Shown here piece after piece: positions 25,827 through 34,214 of a stretch of 64,000 bases of DNA (position 1 is its first letter; each line of letters opens with the position of its first letter). The stretch is from JBHOQX01 sp042408595 (GTDB lineage: Bacteria > Chloroflexota > Chloroflexia > Chloroflexales > Roseiflexaceae). The stretch covers positions 8,703 to 72,702 of the forward strand of contig JBHOQX010000130.1 in the NCBI GenBank assembly GCA_042408595.1, in the 5' to 3' direction. Both the position numbers and the translations under genes were made by a program. The notes beneath the pieces were generated by a model. The model did not search any database. It was not told where the DNA came from and saw only the letters and a program-made list of their open reading frames with translations.

Positions 25827-27227
25827 TCAGCGCGTCAGGCTATGGAGCGCCCGCACCGCCGCGTCGGCGTCCGCTGCCGCGACCACGGCGCTGATCGCGC
25901 ACTCCGACGAGCCTTGGGCGATGGCGATCACGTTGATGCCGCGCTCCGCCAGCGCGCCGAAGACCTGGGCCGCGACGCCGGGCGTCTCGCGCATGCCTGC
26001 ACCGACCGCCGTGACGATCACGACCTCATCCGTGGCCCAGATGCGCTCGACATCGCGGCGCACCAGCTCGTGCGCCAGCCCATCTTCGAGAGCGGCGATC
26101 ACCTGGGCCGCGGCGGAGGCGGCGACAACAAAGCAGATGCTCTGCTCGGACGACGCCTGCGAGATCATCAGCACGTTCGCGCCGACACCCGCCACCGCGC
26201 CGAAGGTGCGCGCCGCCACCCCCGGCACGCCGATCATCCCGCGCCCTTCGACCGTGATCAGGCGCATGTCGCGGATGGCCGTCACCGCCTTGATCGGGCG
26301 TGATCCCGGCTCGACCCTGGCCACGACCAGCGTGCCGGGGTGCTCCGGGTTGAACGTGTTGCGGATGCGCAGCGGGATGCCGCGCTCGACGACCGGGCGA
26401 ACGGTGCGCGGGTGCAGCACCTTTGCGCCGAAATAGGCCAGCTCGCCCATCTCGGTGTAGGAGAGGCGCTCGATCACCCGTGCATCCGGCGCCAGGCGCG
26501 GGTCGGTGGTCATGACGCCGTCCACATCGGTGTAGATCGCCACCTCGTCGGCGTCGAGCGCCGCGCCGATGATCGCCCCGCTGTAGTCGGAGCCGCCGCG
26601 GCCGAGCGTCGTCGTGGCGCCGCGCGCGGTCGCGCCGATGAAGCCGGTAACGACCGGCACGATGCCGCGGCGCAGCAGCGGCAGCAGGCGGGCCTGAGTC
26701 CGCTCGCGGGTCGGCTCGTGGAGCGGCAGGGCGTTGCCGAACGAGTCGTTGGTCACGATCAGCTCGGTTGCCTCGATCGCCTCGGCGGGGATGCCGCGCG
26801 CCCGCAGCGCCGCTGCGACCAGGCGGACGCTCATCCGCTCGCCCAGGCTGGCGATCGCGTCCATCGCGCGGAGCGACACCTCGCCCAGCACGCCGATCGC
26901 GTGGCACAGCAGCTCGAACTCGTCGATCAGCGCCTCGATATCGGTGCGCACCCCGGCGGCCTCCGGTCCATCGCCGGCCAACTCGGATAGCGCGGCGACG
27001 TGCCGCTCGCGCAGCTCCGCCGCCAGGGTCGGGTAGAGCGCGACATCCCCTTGGGCGGCGGCGCGCGCCCCGCGGATCAGCGCGTCGGTAACGCCGCTCA
27101 TCGCCGAAACCACAGCCACCACCGCATCCCAGCGGGCGCGCTGCGCCGCCGTGATCGCCGCGACCTGCGCGATCGCCGCCGCGCTGCCGACCGACGTGCC
27201 GCCGAATTTCATCACGAGCAGAGACAT
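25827..27227 (-). CDS. lysC: Aspartate kinase with two ACT domains
   Basis: First enzyme of the aspartate pathway (aspartate to aspartyl phosphate). 466 residues. The N-terminal KFGGTSVGSAAA motif binds ATP, FIGATARGATTTLGRGGSDYS is the catalytic signature, and two ACT regulatory domains fill about 310-466 (FGAVAGVGANVLMISQASSE and FGALAERGINVIAIAQGSSE). ACT domains bind lysine or threonine for feedback control. The start is ATG 27227; the frame is open upstream but not conserved. It begins 41 bp after thrC and is transcribed with it. Confidence 0.96.
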   Translation of the reverse strand: MSLLVMKFGGTSVGSAAAIAQVAAITAAQRARWDAVVAVVSAMSGVTDALIRGARAAAQGDVALYPTLAAELRERHVAALSELAGDGPEAAGVRTDIEALIDEFELLCHAIGVLGEVSLRAMDAIASLGERMSVRLVAAALRARGIPAEAIEATELIVTNDSFGNALPLHEPTRERTQARLLPLLRRGIVPVVTGFIGATARGATTTLGRGGSDYSGAIIGAALDADEVAIYTDVDGVMTTDPRLAPDARVIERLSYTEMGELAYFGAKVLHPRTVRPVVERGIPLRIRNTFNPEHPGTLVVARVEPGSRPIKAVTAIRDMRLITVEGRGMIGVPGVAARTFGAVAGVGANVLMISQASSEQSICFVVAASAAAQVIAALEDGLAHELVRRDVERIWATDEVVIVTAVGAGMRETPGVAAQVFGALAERGINVIAIAQGSSECAISAVVAAADADAAVRALHSLTR

Positions 27228-27267
27228 ACCAACCTCATCGTCTTGCACCTCGTCAGCGTGCCAGCCA

Positions 27268-28308
27268 TCACCAACCCAGCCAGCGCACAATCGCGTTCAT
27301 CTCCGCCGGGACGGGCGCCGGCGCGACGAATTGCTCGACCGCCAGGCCCGGATCCTTCAAGCCATGGCCGGTGAGCACGGCGACGTAGCGCGCATCCGCC
27401 GGCGCACGGCCCTCCGCCGCCAGCCGGCGCAGCCCGGCAACCCCCGTCGCCGAGGCCGGCTCGCAGAACACCCCCTCGGCGCTCGCCAAGTCGCGCCAGG
27501 CCGCCAGAATCTCGTCGTCGCTCACACAGTCGATCAGGCCGCCCGACTCGTCGCGGGCGGCGCAGGCAAGCTGCCAGCTTGCCGGGTTGCCGATACGGAT
27601 AGCGGTCGCCAGCGTCTCTGGGTGCTCCACCGGTGCGCCGCGCACGATCGGGGCCGCGCCGGCGGCCTGAAAGCCGAGCATCCGCGGCAGGCGCGCGATC
27701 CGGCCCGCCTGGTAGTAGCGGCGGAAGCCGAGCCAGTAGGCGCTGATGTTGCCAGCGTTGCCCACCGGCAGGCAGACGGCATCCGGCGGGCCGCCGAGCG
27801 CGTCGCACAGCTCGTAGGCAGCGGTCGCCTGCCCGTCGAGGCGGAAGGGGTTGACCGAATTGACCAGCGTGACCGGATAGCCGGCGGCCAGGTCGCGCAC
27901 GATGTCGAGCGCCCGGTCGAAATTGCCGTCGATCACCAGCAGCCGCGCGCCATACATCAGCGCCTGCGCCAGCTTACCCAGGGCGATCTTGCCGGCCGGC
28001 ACGACCACCACCGCCTCGATGCCGGCCCGGGCAGCGTAGGCCGCGGCGCTCGCCGAGGTGTTGCCGGTCGAGGCGCAGATGATCGAGCGCGCGCCGCCCT
28101 CCAGCGCCTTGGCGACAGCCAGGACCATGCCGCGGTCTTTGAACGAGCCGGTCGGGTTCATGCCCTCGCATTTGAGATACAGTTCGCGCACCCCGATTCG
28201 TGCGGCCAGCCGTGGCGCGGCGACCAGGGGTGTGTCCCCCTCGCCGAGCGTCAGGCGCGGGGTGGCATCGGTGATGGGCAGAAAGTCGCGGTAGCGTGCG
28301 AGGAGCAT
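27268..28308 (-). CDS. thrC: Threonine synthase
   Basis: Converts O-phosphohomoserine to threonine, a PLP enzyme. 346 residues. PLP Lys57 is in NPTGSFKDRG, with phosphate-binding STGNTSASAAAYAARAG and the late GHGLKDPG motif, all typical of ThrC. Start ATG 28308 has GGGAGG 6-7 bp upstream. Upstream lies an attenuator with a Thr-rich leader peptide (28405-28494) and an intrinsic terminator (28341-28371), so expression should respond to threonyl-tRNA charging. thrC, lysC and asd form one probable operon; homoserine dehydrogenase and homoserine kinase are not in this window. Confidence 0.96.
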   Translation of the reverse strand: MLLARYRDFLPITDATPRLTLGEGDTPLVAAPRLAARIGVRELYLKCEGMNPTGSFKDRGMVLAVAKALEGGARSIICASTGNTSASAAAYAARAGIEAVVVVPAGKIALGKLAQALMYGARLLVIDGNFDRALDIVRDLAAGYPVTLVNSVNPFRLDGQATAAYELCDALGGPPDAVCLPVGNAGNISAYWLGFRRYYQAGRIARLPRMLGFQAAGAAPIVRGAPVEHPETLATAIRIGNPASWQLACAARDESGGLIDCVSDDEILAAWRDLASAEGVFCEPASATGVAGLRRLAAEGRAPADARYVAVLTGHGLKDPGLAVEQFVAPAPVPAEMNAIVRWLGW

Positions 28309-28340
28309 GCGGCCTCCCGTGAGAAAATAACGCGATCAAT

Positions 28341-28371
28341 AGAAAAGCCCCCGCCCTGTTCGGAGGGGGCT
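28341..28371 (-). terminator. Attenuator terminator in thrC leader
   Basis: On the minus strand AGCCCCC-TCCGAACAGGGC-GGGGGCT followed by TTTTCT, 33 bp before the thrC start. The 5' arm contains CCCTCC (28362-28367), which can pair instead with GGAGGG at the end of the leader ORF (28408-28413). Confidence 0.85.
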
Positions 28372-28404
28372 ATCACCGCGCGTGTGCTGGTCGTCCCTGA
28401 CCGG

Positions 28405-28494
28405 CTACCCTCCAAGCAGTACAACCCCGGTGGCGGTCGCCATCGAGGTAGGAGTGGTGGTAGTCGTGATCAGGTGATGGTGATATGATGACAT
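28405..28494 (-). CDS. Thr-rich leader peptide of thrC attenuator (thrL-like)
   Basis: 29 residues starting MSSYHHHL, followed by ITTTTTPTS and then ATAT; eight of 29 residues are Thr, with five in a row plus one Ile and three His. ATG at 28494 is preceded by AAGG (6 nt spacing). The ORF ends TAG (28405-28407) about 33 bp before the terminator hairpin. Structure and composition match transcription-attenuation leader peptides such as thrL of E. coli. No sequence similarity is expected; recognition rests on position, Thr codons and terminator. Confidence 0.85.
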   Translation of the reverse strand: MSSYHHHLITTTTTPTSMATATGVVLLGG

Positions 28495-28496
28495 CG

Positions 28497-28526
28497 TTTA
28501 CCTTACCCGGCTGCCGCTACTATACT
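28497..28526 (+). promoter_or_regulatory. Divergent promoter for acyl-CoA thioesterase
   Basis: TTTACC (28497-28502), an 18-bp spacer, TATACT (28521-28526). Its -10 shares four bases with the -10 of the thrC promoter on the other strand. Weaker than the thrC promoter. Confidence 0.45.
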
Positions 28527-28547
28527 GTCGGATGGGCGGGCTGTCAA
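28519..28547 (-). promoter_or_regulatory. Consensus promoter of thrC-lysC-asd
   Basis: On the minus strand: TTGACA (28542-28547), a 17-bp spacer, TATAGT (28519-28524). The -35 is a perfect match and the -10 a 5/6 match. Transcription would start about 18 bp before the leader peptide ATG. Confidence 0.85.
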
Positions 28548-28568
28548 GTACGCTGTTGGGAGGAATCG

Positions 28569-29042
28569 ATGACCGAAGAGCGTCCGGAGCGGGTCGCGCC
28601 GGAGGTGCGGATGGCCGAGATCGTCTTGCCGAACCAGACCAACAATTTCAACACGATGTTCGGCGGCGAGGTGATGGCGCTGATGGACAAAGCCGCGGCG
28701 ATCGCCGCACTGCGTTTTTGCCGCCAGCCGCTCGTCACGGCCAGCAGCGAGCGGATCGACTTTCGCACACCGATCCACGCCGGCGAGATCATCGAGGCGG
28801 TGGCGCGCGTGATCTACGTCGGGCGCACCTCGATGATCGTGCGGGTGCATATCTTCGCCGAGCACCCGCTGGAGGGCGAGCGGCGGATGTGTACCACCGG
28901 CTACTTCAGCATGGTCGCCGTGGCGCACGAGGGGGAGGCCCGGCCCGTGCCGCGGCTGCTCCTGCCGGACGAGGCAGCCCGCGCCGAGTGGGCCGTCGGC
29001 GAGGAGATCCGGCGGGCCATCCGCGCCCGGCAGAAGGGGTGA
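28569..29042 (+). CDS. Acyl-CoA thioesterase (hotdog fold, YciA/BACH-like)
   Basis: 157 residues. Hotdog-fold thioesterase with the family block NTMFGGEVMALMDKAAAIAALR, where Asp of MDKAAA is the catalytic acid, and FRTPIHAGEIIEAVARVIYVGRTSM. It hydrolyses acyl-CoA to free acid and CoA in the cytoplasm. Start ATG 28569 has GGGAGG at -8 to -3. It is divergent from thrC; the promoter is suggested at 28497-28526. Length and motif are typical for YciA-type enzymes. Confidence 0.9.
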   Translation: MTEERPERVAPEVRMAEIVLPNQTNNFNTMFGGEVMALMDKAAAIAALRFCRQPLVTASSERIDFRTPIHAGEIIEAVARVIYVGRTSMIVRVHIFAEHPLEGERRMCTTGYFSMVAVAHEGEARPVPRLLLPDEAARAEWAVGEEIRRAIRARQKG

Positions 29043-29186
29043 CTCGCCGGCGCAGCAGCCGACCGAAAAGCGCGCTCGCGAGAGCCGGCGGGCCACCCCT
29101 TCGACGCAAGGGCGGAAACAACATTCGGGGCGGGCGCCGCCCGCTCCGCCATGTCGCAGCCAGTTCGCCAGGAGGAACGTGCGCCC

Positions 29187-29540
29187 ATGATCTACCAACT
29201 CCGCATCTATGAGATTTTCCCGCACAACCGCACGGCGTTTCTCGCCCGCTTCCGCGACCATGCCGCGCGCATCATGCGCTCCTACGGCTTCGACATCCTC
29301 GCGATGTGGGAGGCGCGGACCGGGCGGCGCCTCGAATTCGTGTACCTGCTCGCCTGGCCGGACGAGGAGACGCTCCAGAGGGCGTGGGAGCGGTTTCGCG
29401 CCGACGCCGAGTGGCAGGAGATCAAGCGGGTGACGGCCGCCCAGCACGGCGACCTCGTGGGCGAGATCGAGGACCGCGTCTTCGTTCCGTTGGATGGAGC
29501 AGGTGCGCCGGCGGCGTACCTGGGCGCCGGCACGACGTAG
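29187..29540 (+). CDS. NIPSNAP family protein
   Basis: 117 residues. Starts MIYQLRIYEI, the common opening of bacterial NIPSNAP proteins, with FRDHAARIMRSYGFDILAMWEA and EFVYLLAWPDEETLQRAWERF as in the family. A ferredoxin-like alpha/beta barrel fold is expected, and the molecular role is not known. ATG 29187 has AGGAGGA about 10 bp upstream. About 145 bp downstream of the thioesterase, possibly on the same transcript. Confidence 0.88.
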   Translation: MIYQLRIYEIFPHNRTAFLARFRDHAARIMRSYGFDILAMWEARTGRRLEFVYLLAWPDEETLQRAWERFRADAEWQEIKRVTAAQHGDLVGEIEDRVFVPLDGAGAPAAYLGAGTT

Positions 29541-29618
29541 GGGCGGCCCGGCCCGCGCCGATGTGCGATGTTCGGTGTACAATCTCGCTCATCATCGCTT
29601 GCTCAACGGAGGCCGATC

Positions 29619-30854
29619 ATGCTGCATGGCTGGCTCGTCGCGCTCCCGCTCGTACTGCTCGTGGCGGCGCACGGCGCCTCCCCGGCGCAGGCCCGCCTGA
29701 TACCGGCCAAAGGCGGAACCGGTGGCTACCGCACCGGCTTCGACCGCTGGCGCGCCGCGGAGGGCGGCTTCGCCCATTGGTCGCGCAGCGGCGTGTCGCT
29801 GAACCCGGATGGCTCGCTCAGCCTGGACCCGGCCAGCGCCCAGCCCGGCAGCGACCCGTACCCGCCGGGCGGCTACAACGGGCGCAACTATTACAACGGC
29901 GGCAGCTTCCTGGCCGGCGAGGCGACGAGCCCGGAGACCCCGGCCGACGTCGCCTTCACCGAGGCGATCGCCGCGTGGAACGCCGCGACACCGCCCGGCA
30001 CCTGGGTCGAGACGCACATCCGCGCCCGCCTCGGCACGCGCTGGACGACGTGGTACAACCTCGGCATCTGGGCCAGCGATACCTCCACCATCGAGCGCCA
30101 CTCCGTTCAGGGTCAGGGCGACAGCGATGGCTATGTCGCAACCGATACGCTGGTCATCACGGCAAAGAAGGCGGCGGCGACCGCATACCAGCTCAAGGTG
30201 CGGCTCTTCAGCGCGGCGGACGCCGTGCCATCGCTGCGGAACGCGAGCGTCGCCTACTCGACAACGCCGCTCAGGCCGAAGAGCCTCGCCGCCGGCAACC
30301 CGGCGTTGTGGAACCGGACGCTCGACGTGCCAGAGTGCTCGCAGATGGTCTACCCGGATGGCGGGGAGGTGTGGTGTAGCCCGACATCGACCTCGATGGT
30401 GCTGGCCTACTGGCGCCGCGAGGTCGGCTCGTGCGAGCCGCGGGTGCGCGCCGCCGTCGCCGGCGTGTACGACTGGGTGTACGACGGCCACGGCAACTGG
30501 CCGTTCAACACCGCCTACGCCGCGGCACAGGGCTTCGAAGGCTCTGTCGCCCGCTTCACCAGCATGCGCCAGGTGGAGGAATGGGTGGCGGCCGGCGTGC
30601 CGGTGGTCATCAGCTACGCCTGGGGCACAGGCGACCTCGACGGCGCACCGATCCCGCGCAGCGCCGGACACCTCGCGGTGCTGGTCGGCTTCGACGGCGC
30701 CGGCAACCCGGTGGTGAACGACCCGGCGGCCCCGGACGACGCGAGCGTGCGGCGGACATACGACCGCGCGCAGCTCGAGACGCTCTGGCTGGAGCACTCT
30801 GGCGGCACGGTCTACCTGATCTACCCGGCGGACGCCGCGACGCCGGCGCTGTAA
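29619..30854 (+). CDS. Exported C39-like cysteine peptidase domain protein
   Basis: 411 residues. Signal peptide MLHGWLVALPLVLLVAAHG with cleavage near AQA. The first 225 residues form a beta-rich domain of unknown family. The C-terminal part (about 240-411) has the Peptidase_C39_2 pattern: catalytic Cys in GEVWCSPTSTSMVLAYW, catalytic His in SAGHLAVLVGFDGAGNPVVNDP with the downstream Asn/Asp. Likely a secreted or surface protease or amidase; the substrate is unknown. Start ATG 29619 is preceded by GGAGG-like bases. A TACAAT -10-like box at 29578-29583 lies upstream. Confidence 0.88.
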   Translation: MLHGWLVALPLVLLVAAHGASPAQARLIPAKGGTGGYRTGFDRWRAAEGGFAHWSRSGVSLNPDGSLSLDPASAQPGSDPYPPGGYNGRNYYNGGSFLAGEATSPETPADVAFTEAIAAWNAATPPGTWVETHIRARLGTRWTTWYNLGIWASDTSTIERHSVQGQGDSDGYVATDTLVITAKKAAATAYQLKVRLFSAADAVPSLRNASVAYSTTPLRPKSLAAGNPALWNRTLDVPECSQMVYPDGGEVWCSPTSTSMVLAYWRREVGSCEPRVRAAVAGVYDWVYDGHGNWPFNTAYAAAQGFEGSVARFTSMRQVEEWVAAGVPVVISYAWGTGDLDGAPIPRSAGHLAVLVGFDGAGNPVVNDPAAPDDASVRRTYDRAQLETLWLEHSGGTVYLIYPADAATPAL

Positions 30855-30975
30855 CCGCGGCAGCCAGGGCGCGTGGGCCGTCTATCCGGTAATGCCCATA
30901 CGGTATGCTGGTTGGCGCAGGGCGCTGAGCGTGCGCGCTGCACCTCCCTGATCGCCAGCGACCGGAACCATCGCC

Positions 30976-31776
30976 ATGCGCCTCCCATCCCGCGCCGCCT
31001 ATCTGGCCCTGATCCTCGCCGCTCTGCTGGCGCTCGCCGCCTGGCAGTGGCCCGACGGCCAGCTCCATGTGAGCTTCCCGGCGCTCCCGGGCGACGCGGC
31101 GCTGATCCAGACGCCCAGCGGCGGCTCCATCCTGATCGACGGCGGGGCCGACCCGGCGGCACTGGCCGCAGCGCTTGGCCGCTTCTTGCCGTTCTGGAAG
31201 CGCTCGCTCGACATGGTGATCCTCACCCGCGCGGACGGCCAGCACCTCCCCGGCCAGGTGGCGGCGCTGGCCCGCTACCGTGTGCCGCTGGCCATCGCGC
31301 CGGCGCGCATGCCGCGCGGTGCGGAGGCAAACGAATGGCGGCGGCTGCTCGGCGTGCATGGGGCCGAGGTCCGGGTGGCCCGGCCCGGCATGCGGCTGGA
31401 TGCCGGCGGCGCAGCGCTGCGCGTGCTGGCCGCGGGGGAGTCGGGGGTGGTCCTCCGCCTCGACTATGGCGCGACGAGCGTCGTCTTCGCCCACGGCGCG
31501 GCGGCAGGGCAGGGCGCGGCGTTGGCCACATCCGGCGCGCTGCGCCCGGCATCGCTGGTCACCTTCCCCTGGCAGGACGACCCGCGCACGCCGTTCCTGG
31601 CGGCGCTCCGGCCTGCGGCCATCCTGTTCACCGACGGCCAGGACGCCGACGGCGCCGCCGAGCTGACCTTCGCGGAGCGGGCGGTCGGCGGGGCGGCGCC
31701 CTACCACGAACGGCTGCACGGCACCGTCGAGTGGGTCAGCGACGGGAGGAGCGCGGCGGTACGAAGCGTAAAGTGA
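30976..31776 (+). CDS. ComEC-like metallo-beta-lactamase-fold protein, metal site degenerate
   Basis: 266 residues with one N-terminal membrane helix (8-24, LALILAALLALAAW). The soluble part follows the ComEC/Rec2 C-terminal pattern: GDAALIQTPSGGSILIDGG, LGRFLPFWKRSLDMVILT. At the zinc-ligand position the usual HxHxDH is replaced by RADGQH, so most metal ligands are lost, and the later His/Asp ligands are not evident. It may be an inactive, structural or ligand-binding relative. Not adjacent to competence genes; pcrA follows 110 bp downstream. Start ATG 30976. Confidence 0.7.
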   Translation: MRLPSRAAYLALILAALLALAAWQWPDGQLHVSFPALPGDAALIQTPSGGSILIDGGADPAALAAALGRFLPFWKRSLDMVILTRADGQHLPGQVAALARYRVPLAIAPARMPRGAEANEWRRLLGVHGAEVRVARPGMRLDAGGAALRVLAAGESGVVLRLDYGATSVVFAHGAAAGQGAALATSGALRPASLVTFPWQDDPRTPFLAALRPAAILFTDGQDADGAAELTFAERAVGGAAPYHERLHGTVEWVSDGRSAAVRSVK

Positions 31777-31820
31777 CCAAGTACCATGCAGGCACCCCGG
31801 AGGGGGAAGCGTCGCACGCC

Positions 31821-31857
31821 ACTGTTCATTATGCATTGTACATTTGTGCGCTATAAT
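31821..31857 (+). promoter_or_regulatory. pcrA promoter region
   Basis: TATAAT at 31852-31857 with no good -35 at the expected distance and no TGn. The upstream bases ACTGTTCATTATGCATTGTA resemble the repetitive wording before tilS. GAGGGAGGA lies 10 bp before the pcrA start. Confidence 0.5.
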
Positions 31858-31886
31858 TCCCGCATGCTTCGAGGGAGGATCGCACG

Positions 31887-34214
31887 ATGTCCGACAATCT
31901 GCTCGCCGGCCTGAACGGGCCGCAGCAGGAAGCGGTGACGGCGGGGGATGGGCCGGTGCTGGTCCTGGCCGGGCCGGGCAGCGGCAAGACCCGCGTGCTA
32001 ACGCACCGCGCCGCCTACCTGATCGGCGCGCGCGGCGTCAACCCATACAACATCCTGGCCGTCACCTTCACCAACAAGGCCGCCCGCGAGATGAAAGAGC
32101 GGCTGCACGCGCTGCTCGGCGAAGGCAGCGCGTCGGCCCTGACCGTCGGCACCTTCCACAGCATCTGCGCGCGCTTCCTGCGGCGCGATATCGTTCACCT
32201 GGGCCGCGAGCGCGACTTCGCGATCTACGATTCGGACGACCAGCAGCGCCTAATAAAGCGCGTGCTCAAAGACCTGAGCCTGGACGAGAAGAAGCACCCG
32301 CCGCGCGCCATCCACGCCCAGATCTCCAGCGCCAAGAACGAGCTGGTGTCGGTCGAGGCGTACCGCCGCCAGGCACGCACGCACTACGATGAGGTCGTGG
32401 CGCGCTGCTACGCCCGCTACCAGGAGCTGCTGATACAATCGAACGCGCTGGACTTCGACGACCTGCTGGTGGTCACCGTGCGGCTGTTCGAGGAGCACCC
32501 GGGCGTGCTGGAGCGCTACCAGGAGCGCTACCGCCATCTGCTGGCCGACGAGTATCAGGACACCAACCGCGCCCAGTATGTGCTGCTCAAGCAGCTCGCG
32601 GCGAAGTACCGCAACCTGTTCGTCGTCGGGGACGAGGACCAGAGCATCTACGCCTTCCGCGGGGCGGACATCCGCAACATCCGCTCGTTCGAAGACGACT
32701 ACCCCGAGGCGCGCGTGATTCTGCTCGAGCAGAACTACCGCAGCACCCAGGCGATCCTGGATGTCGCCCAGGCGGTGATCAACCGCAGCAGCGAGCGCAA
32801 GCGCAACAAGAAGCTTTGGACGCAGAACGGCCGCGGCGTGCAGGTCGTTATCCAGGAGGGATGGGACCAGGACGAGGAAGCACAGTTCGCCGCCGATGAG
32901 ATCGCGCGGCTCATCGCCAGCGGCGAGTTCGGCCTGGGCGATATCGCGATCATGTACCGCACCAACGCCCAGTCACGCGCGGTGGAAGAGGCGCTGATCC
33001 GCCGCGGGCTGCGCTACCAGATCGTCGGCGGGACGCGCTTCTACGAGCGCAAGGAGATCAAGGACGTGCTGGCCTACCTGCGGCTGGCGCTCAACCCATA
33101 CGATAACGTCAGCTTCAGCCGGGTGCTGAACTGGCCGGGGCGCGGCATCGGCGAGCGCACCGAGGACGAGCTGTACCGCTGGGCCGCGCAGCTCGGCGTG
33201 CCGCCGTATGTCGCGTTGCAGATGCTGGCCGAGGCGGAACACGGAGCTAGGGAGCCGGGGAGACAGAGAGATGATGGGACGCCGGATGTTGTCCGCTCTG
33301 ACGCCCCGCCCCCCGCCGCTCCCTTCGCACCGCGCACCCGCACCGCGCTGCTGGGCTTCCTGCGGCTGCTGGATGAGGTAATCGCGGCGCGCGAAACGCT
33401 CAATCTCGGCGGCCTGATGGACCTGGTCTTCGCGCGCGTCGGCGTGCAGGAGGCACTCGCGCGCGAGTACGACGAGCAGGACGCCGCCGACCGCTGGGCG
33501 AACGTGCTGGAACTGCGCGGCACGGCGCAGAGCTACGCGCACATGCCGCACGAGGCGCAACTGCCGACCTTCCTCGAAGAGGTCGCCCTCGTGGCGGATG
33601 TCGATGCGCTAAAGGACGATCGCGACGCGATCACCTGCATCACGCTGCACCAGGCGAAGGGGCTGGAGTTCCCGGCCGTCTTTCTCCTCGGCCTGGAGGA
33701 CGGCCTGTTGCCGCACGCGCGCTCGCTGGACGACCGGGCGGCGCTGGAGGAGGAGCGGCGGCTGTTCTATGTCGGCGCGACGCGTGCCAAACAGCGGCTG
33801 TACCTGCTCTACGCCGCGCGGCGCGCGACCTACGGCCGCGGCCAGATGTCGCCGCCGTCGCGCTTCCTGGTCGACATCCCGAAGGAGCTGCTGCACACCA
33901 TGCCGCGGCGCGGCACAACGGCGCTCCAGACCAGTATGTTCACCAGCCGCAGCCCGTACGGCGGGATGAGCGGCGCCCGCCGCCCCACCGCCCCGGCCCC
34001 CGCCGGCCGCCCGCCGCAGCGCCGCGCCGACCTGGGCGGGCCGCGCGAGGCGGCGTTCTTCGCCGGGCAGCGCGTGCGCCACCCCACCTTCGGCGAGGGG
34101 ATCGTGGTCAGTTCCAAGCTGGTGGACGGCGACGAAGAGGTGACGGTCGCCTTCTCCGGCAAGGGCGTGCGGCGGCTGCTGGCGAGCTTCGCCCGGCTGG
34201 AGCGCGTCTCATAG
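31887..34214 (+). CDS. pcrA: ATP-dependent DNA helicase PcrA/UvrD
   Basis: 3'-5' superfamily I helicase used in repair and in removing proteins from DNA. 775 residues. Walker A GPGSGKT at 29-35, TFTNKAAREMKERL, motif II region LLADEYQDTN, motif III DEDQSIYAFRGADIRN, QNYRSTQAILD, and the late TLHQAKGLEFPAVFL and GATRAKQRLYLL. The C-terminal tail FFAGQRVRHPTFGEGIVV and FARLERVS is the typical PcrA end. Odd: about 35 residues near 450-485 (DGTPDVVRSDAPPPAAP) in the 2B/2A region read like spacer DNA captured in frame. It ends 6 bp inside the opposite-strand AraC gene. Confidence 0.94.
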   Translation: MSDNLLAGLNGPQQEAVTAGDGPVLVLAGPGSGKTRVLTHRAAYLIGARGVNPYNILAVTFTNKAAREMKERLHALLGEGSASALTVGTFHSICARFLRRDIVHLGRERDFAIYDSDDQQRLIKRVLKDLSLDEKKHPPRAIHAQISSAKNELVSVEAYRRQARTHYDEVVARCYARYQELLIQSNALDFDDLLVVTVRLFEEHPGVLERYQERYRHLLADEYQDTNRAQYVLLKQLAAKYRNLFVVGDEDQSIYAFRGADIRNIRSFEDDYPEARVILLEQNYRSTQAILDVAQAVINRSSERKRNKKLWTQNGRGVQVVIQEGWDQDEEAQFAADEIARLIASGEFGLGDIAIMYRTNAQSRAVEEALIRRGLRYQIVGGTRFYERKEIKDVLAYLRLALNPYDNVSFSRVLNWPGRGIGERTEDELYRWAAQLGVPPYVALQMLAEAEHGAREPGRQRDDGTPDVVRSDAPPPAAPFAPRTRTALLGFLRLLDEVIAARETLNLGGLMDLVFARVGVQEALAREYDEQDAADRWANVLELRGTAQSYAHMPHEAQLPTFLEEVALVADVDALKDDRDAITCITLHQAKGLEFPAVFLLGLEDGLLPHARSLDDRAALEEERRLFYVGATRAKQRLYLLYAARRATYGRGQMSPPSRFLVDIPKELLHTMPRRGTTALQTSMFTSRSPYGGMSGARRPTAPAPAGRPPQRRADLGGPREAAFFAGQRVRHPTFGEGIVVSSKLVDGDEEVTVAFSGKGVRRLLASFARLERVS

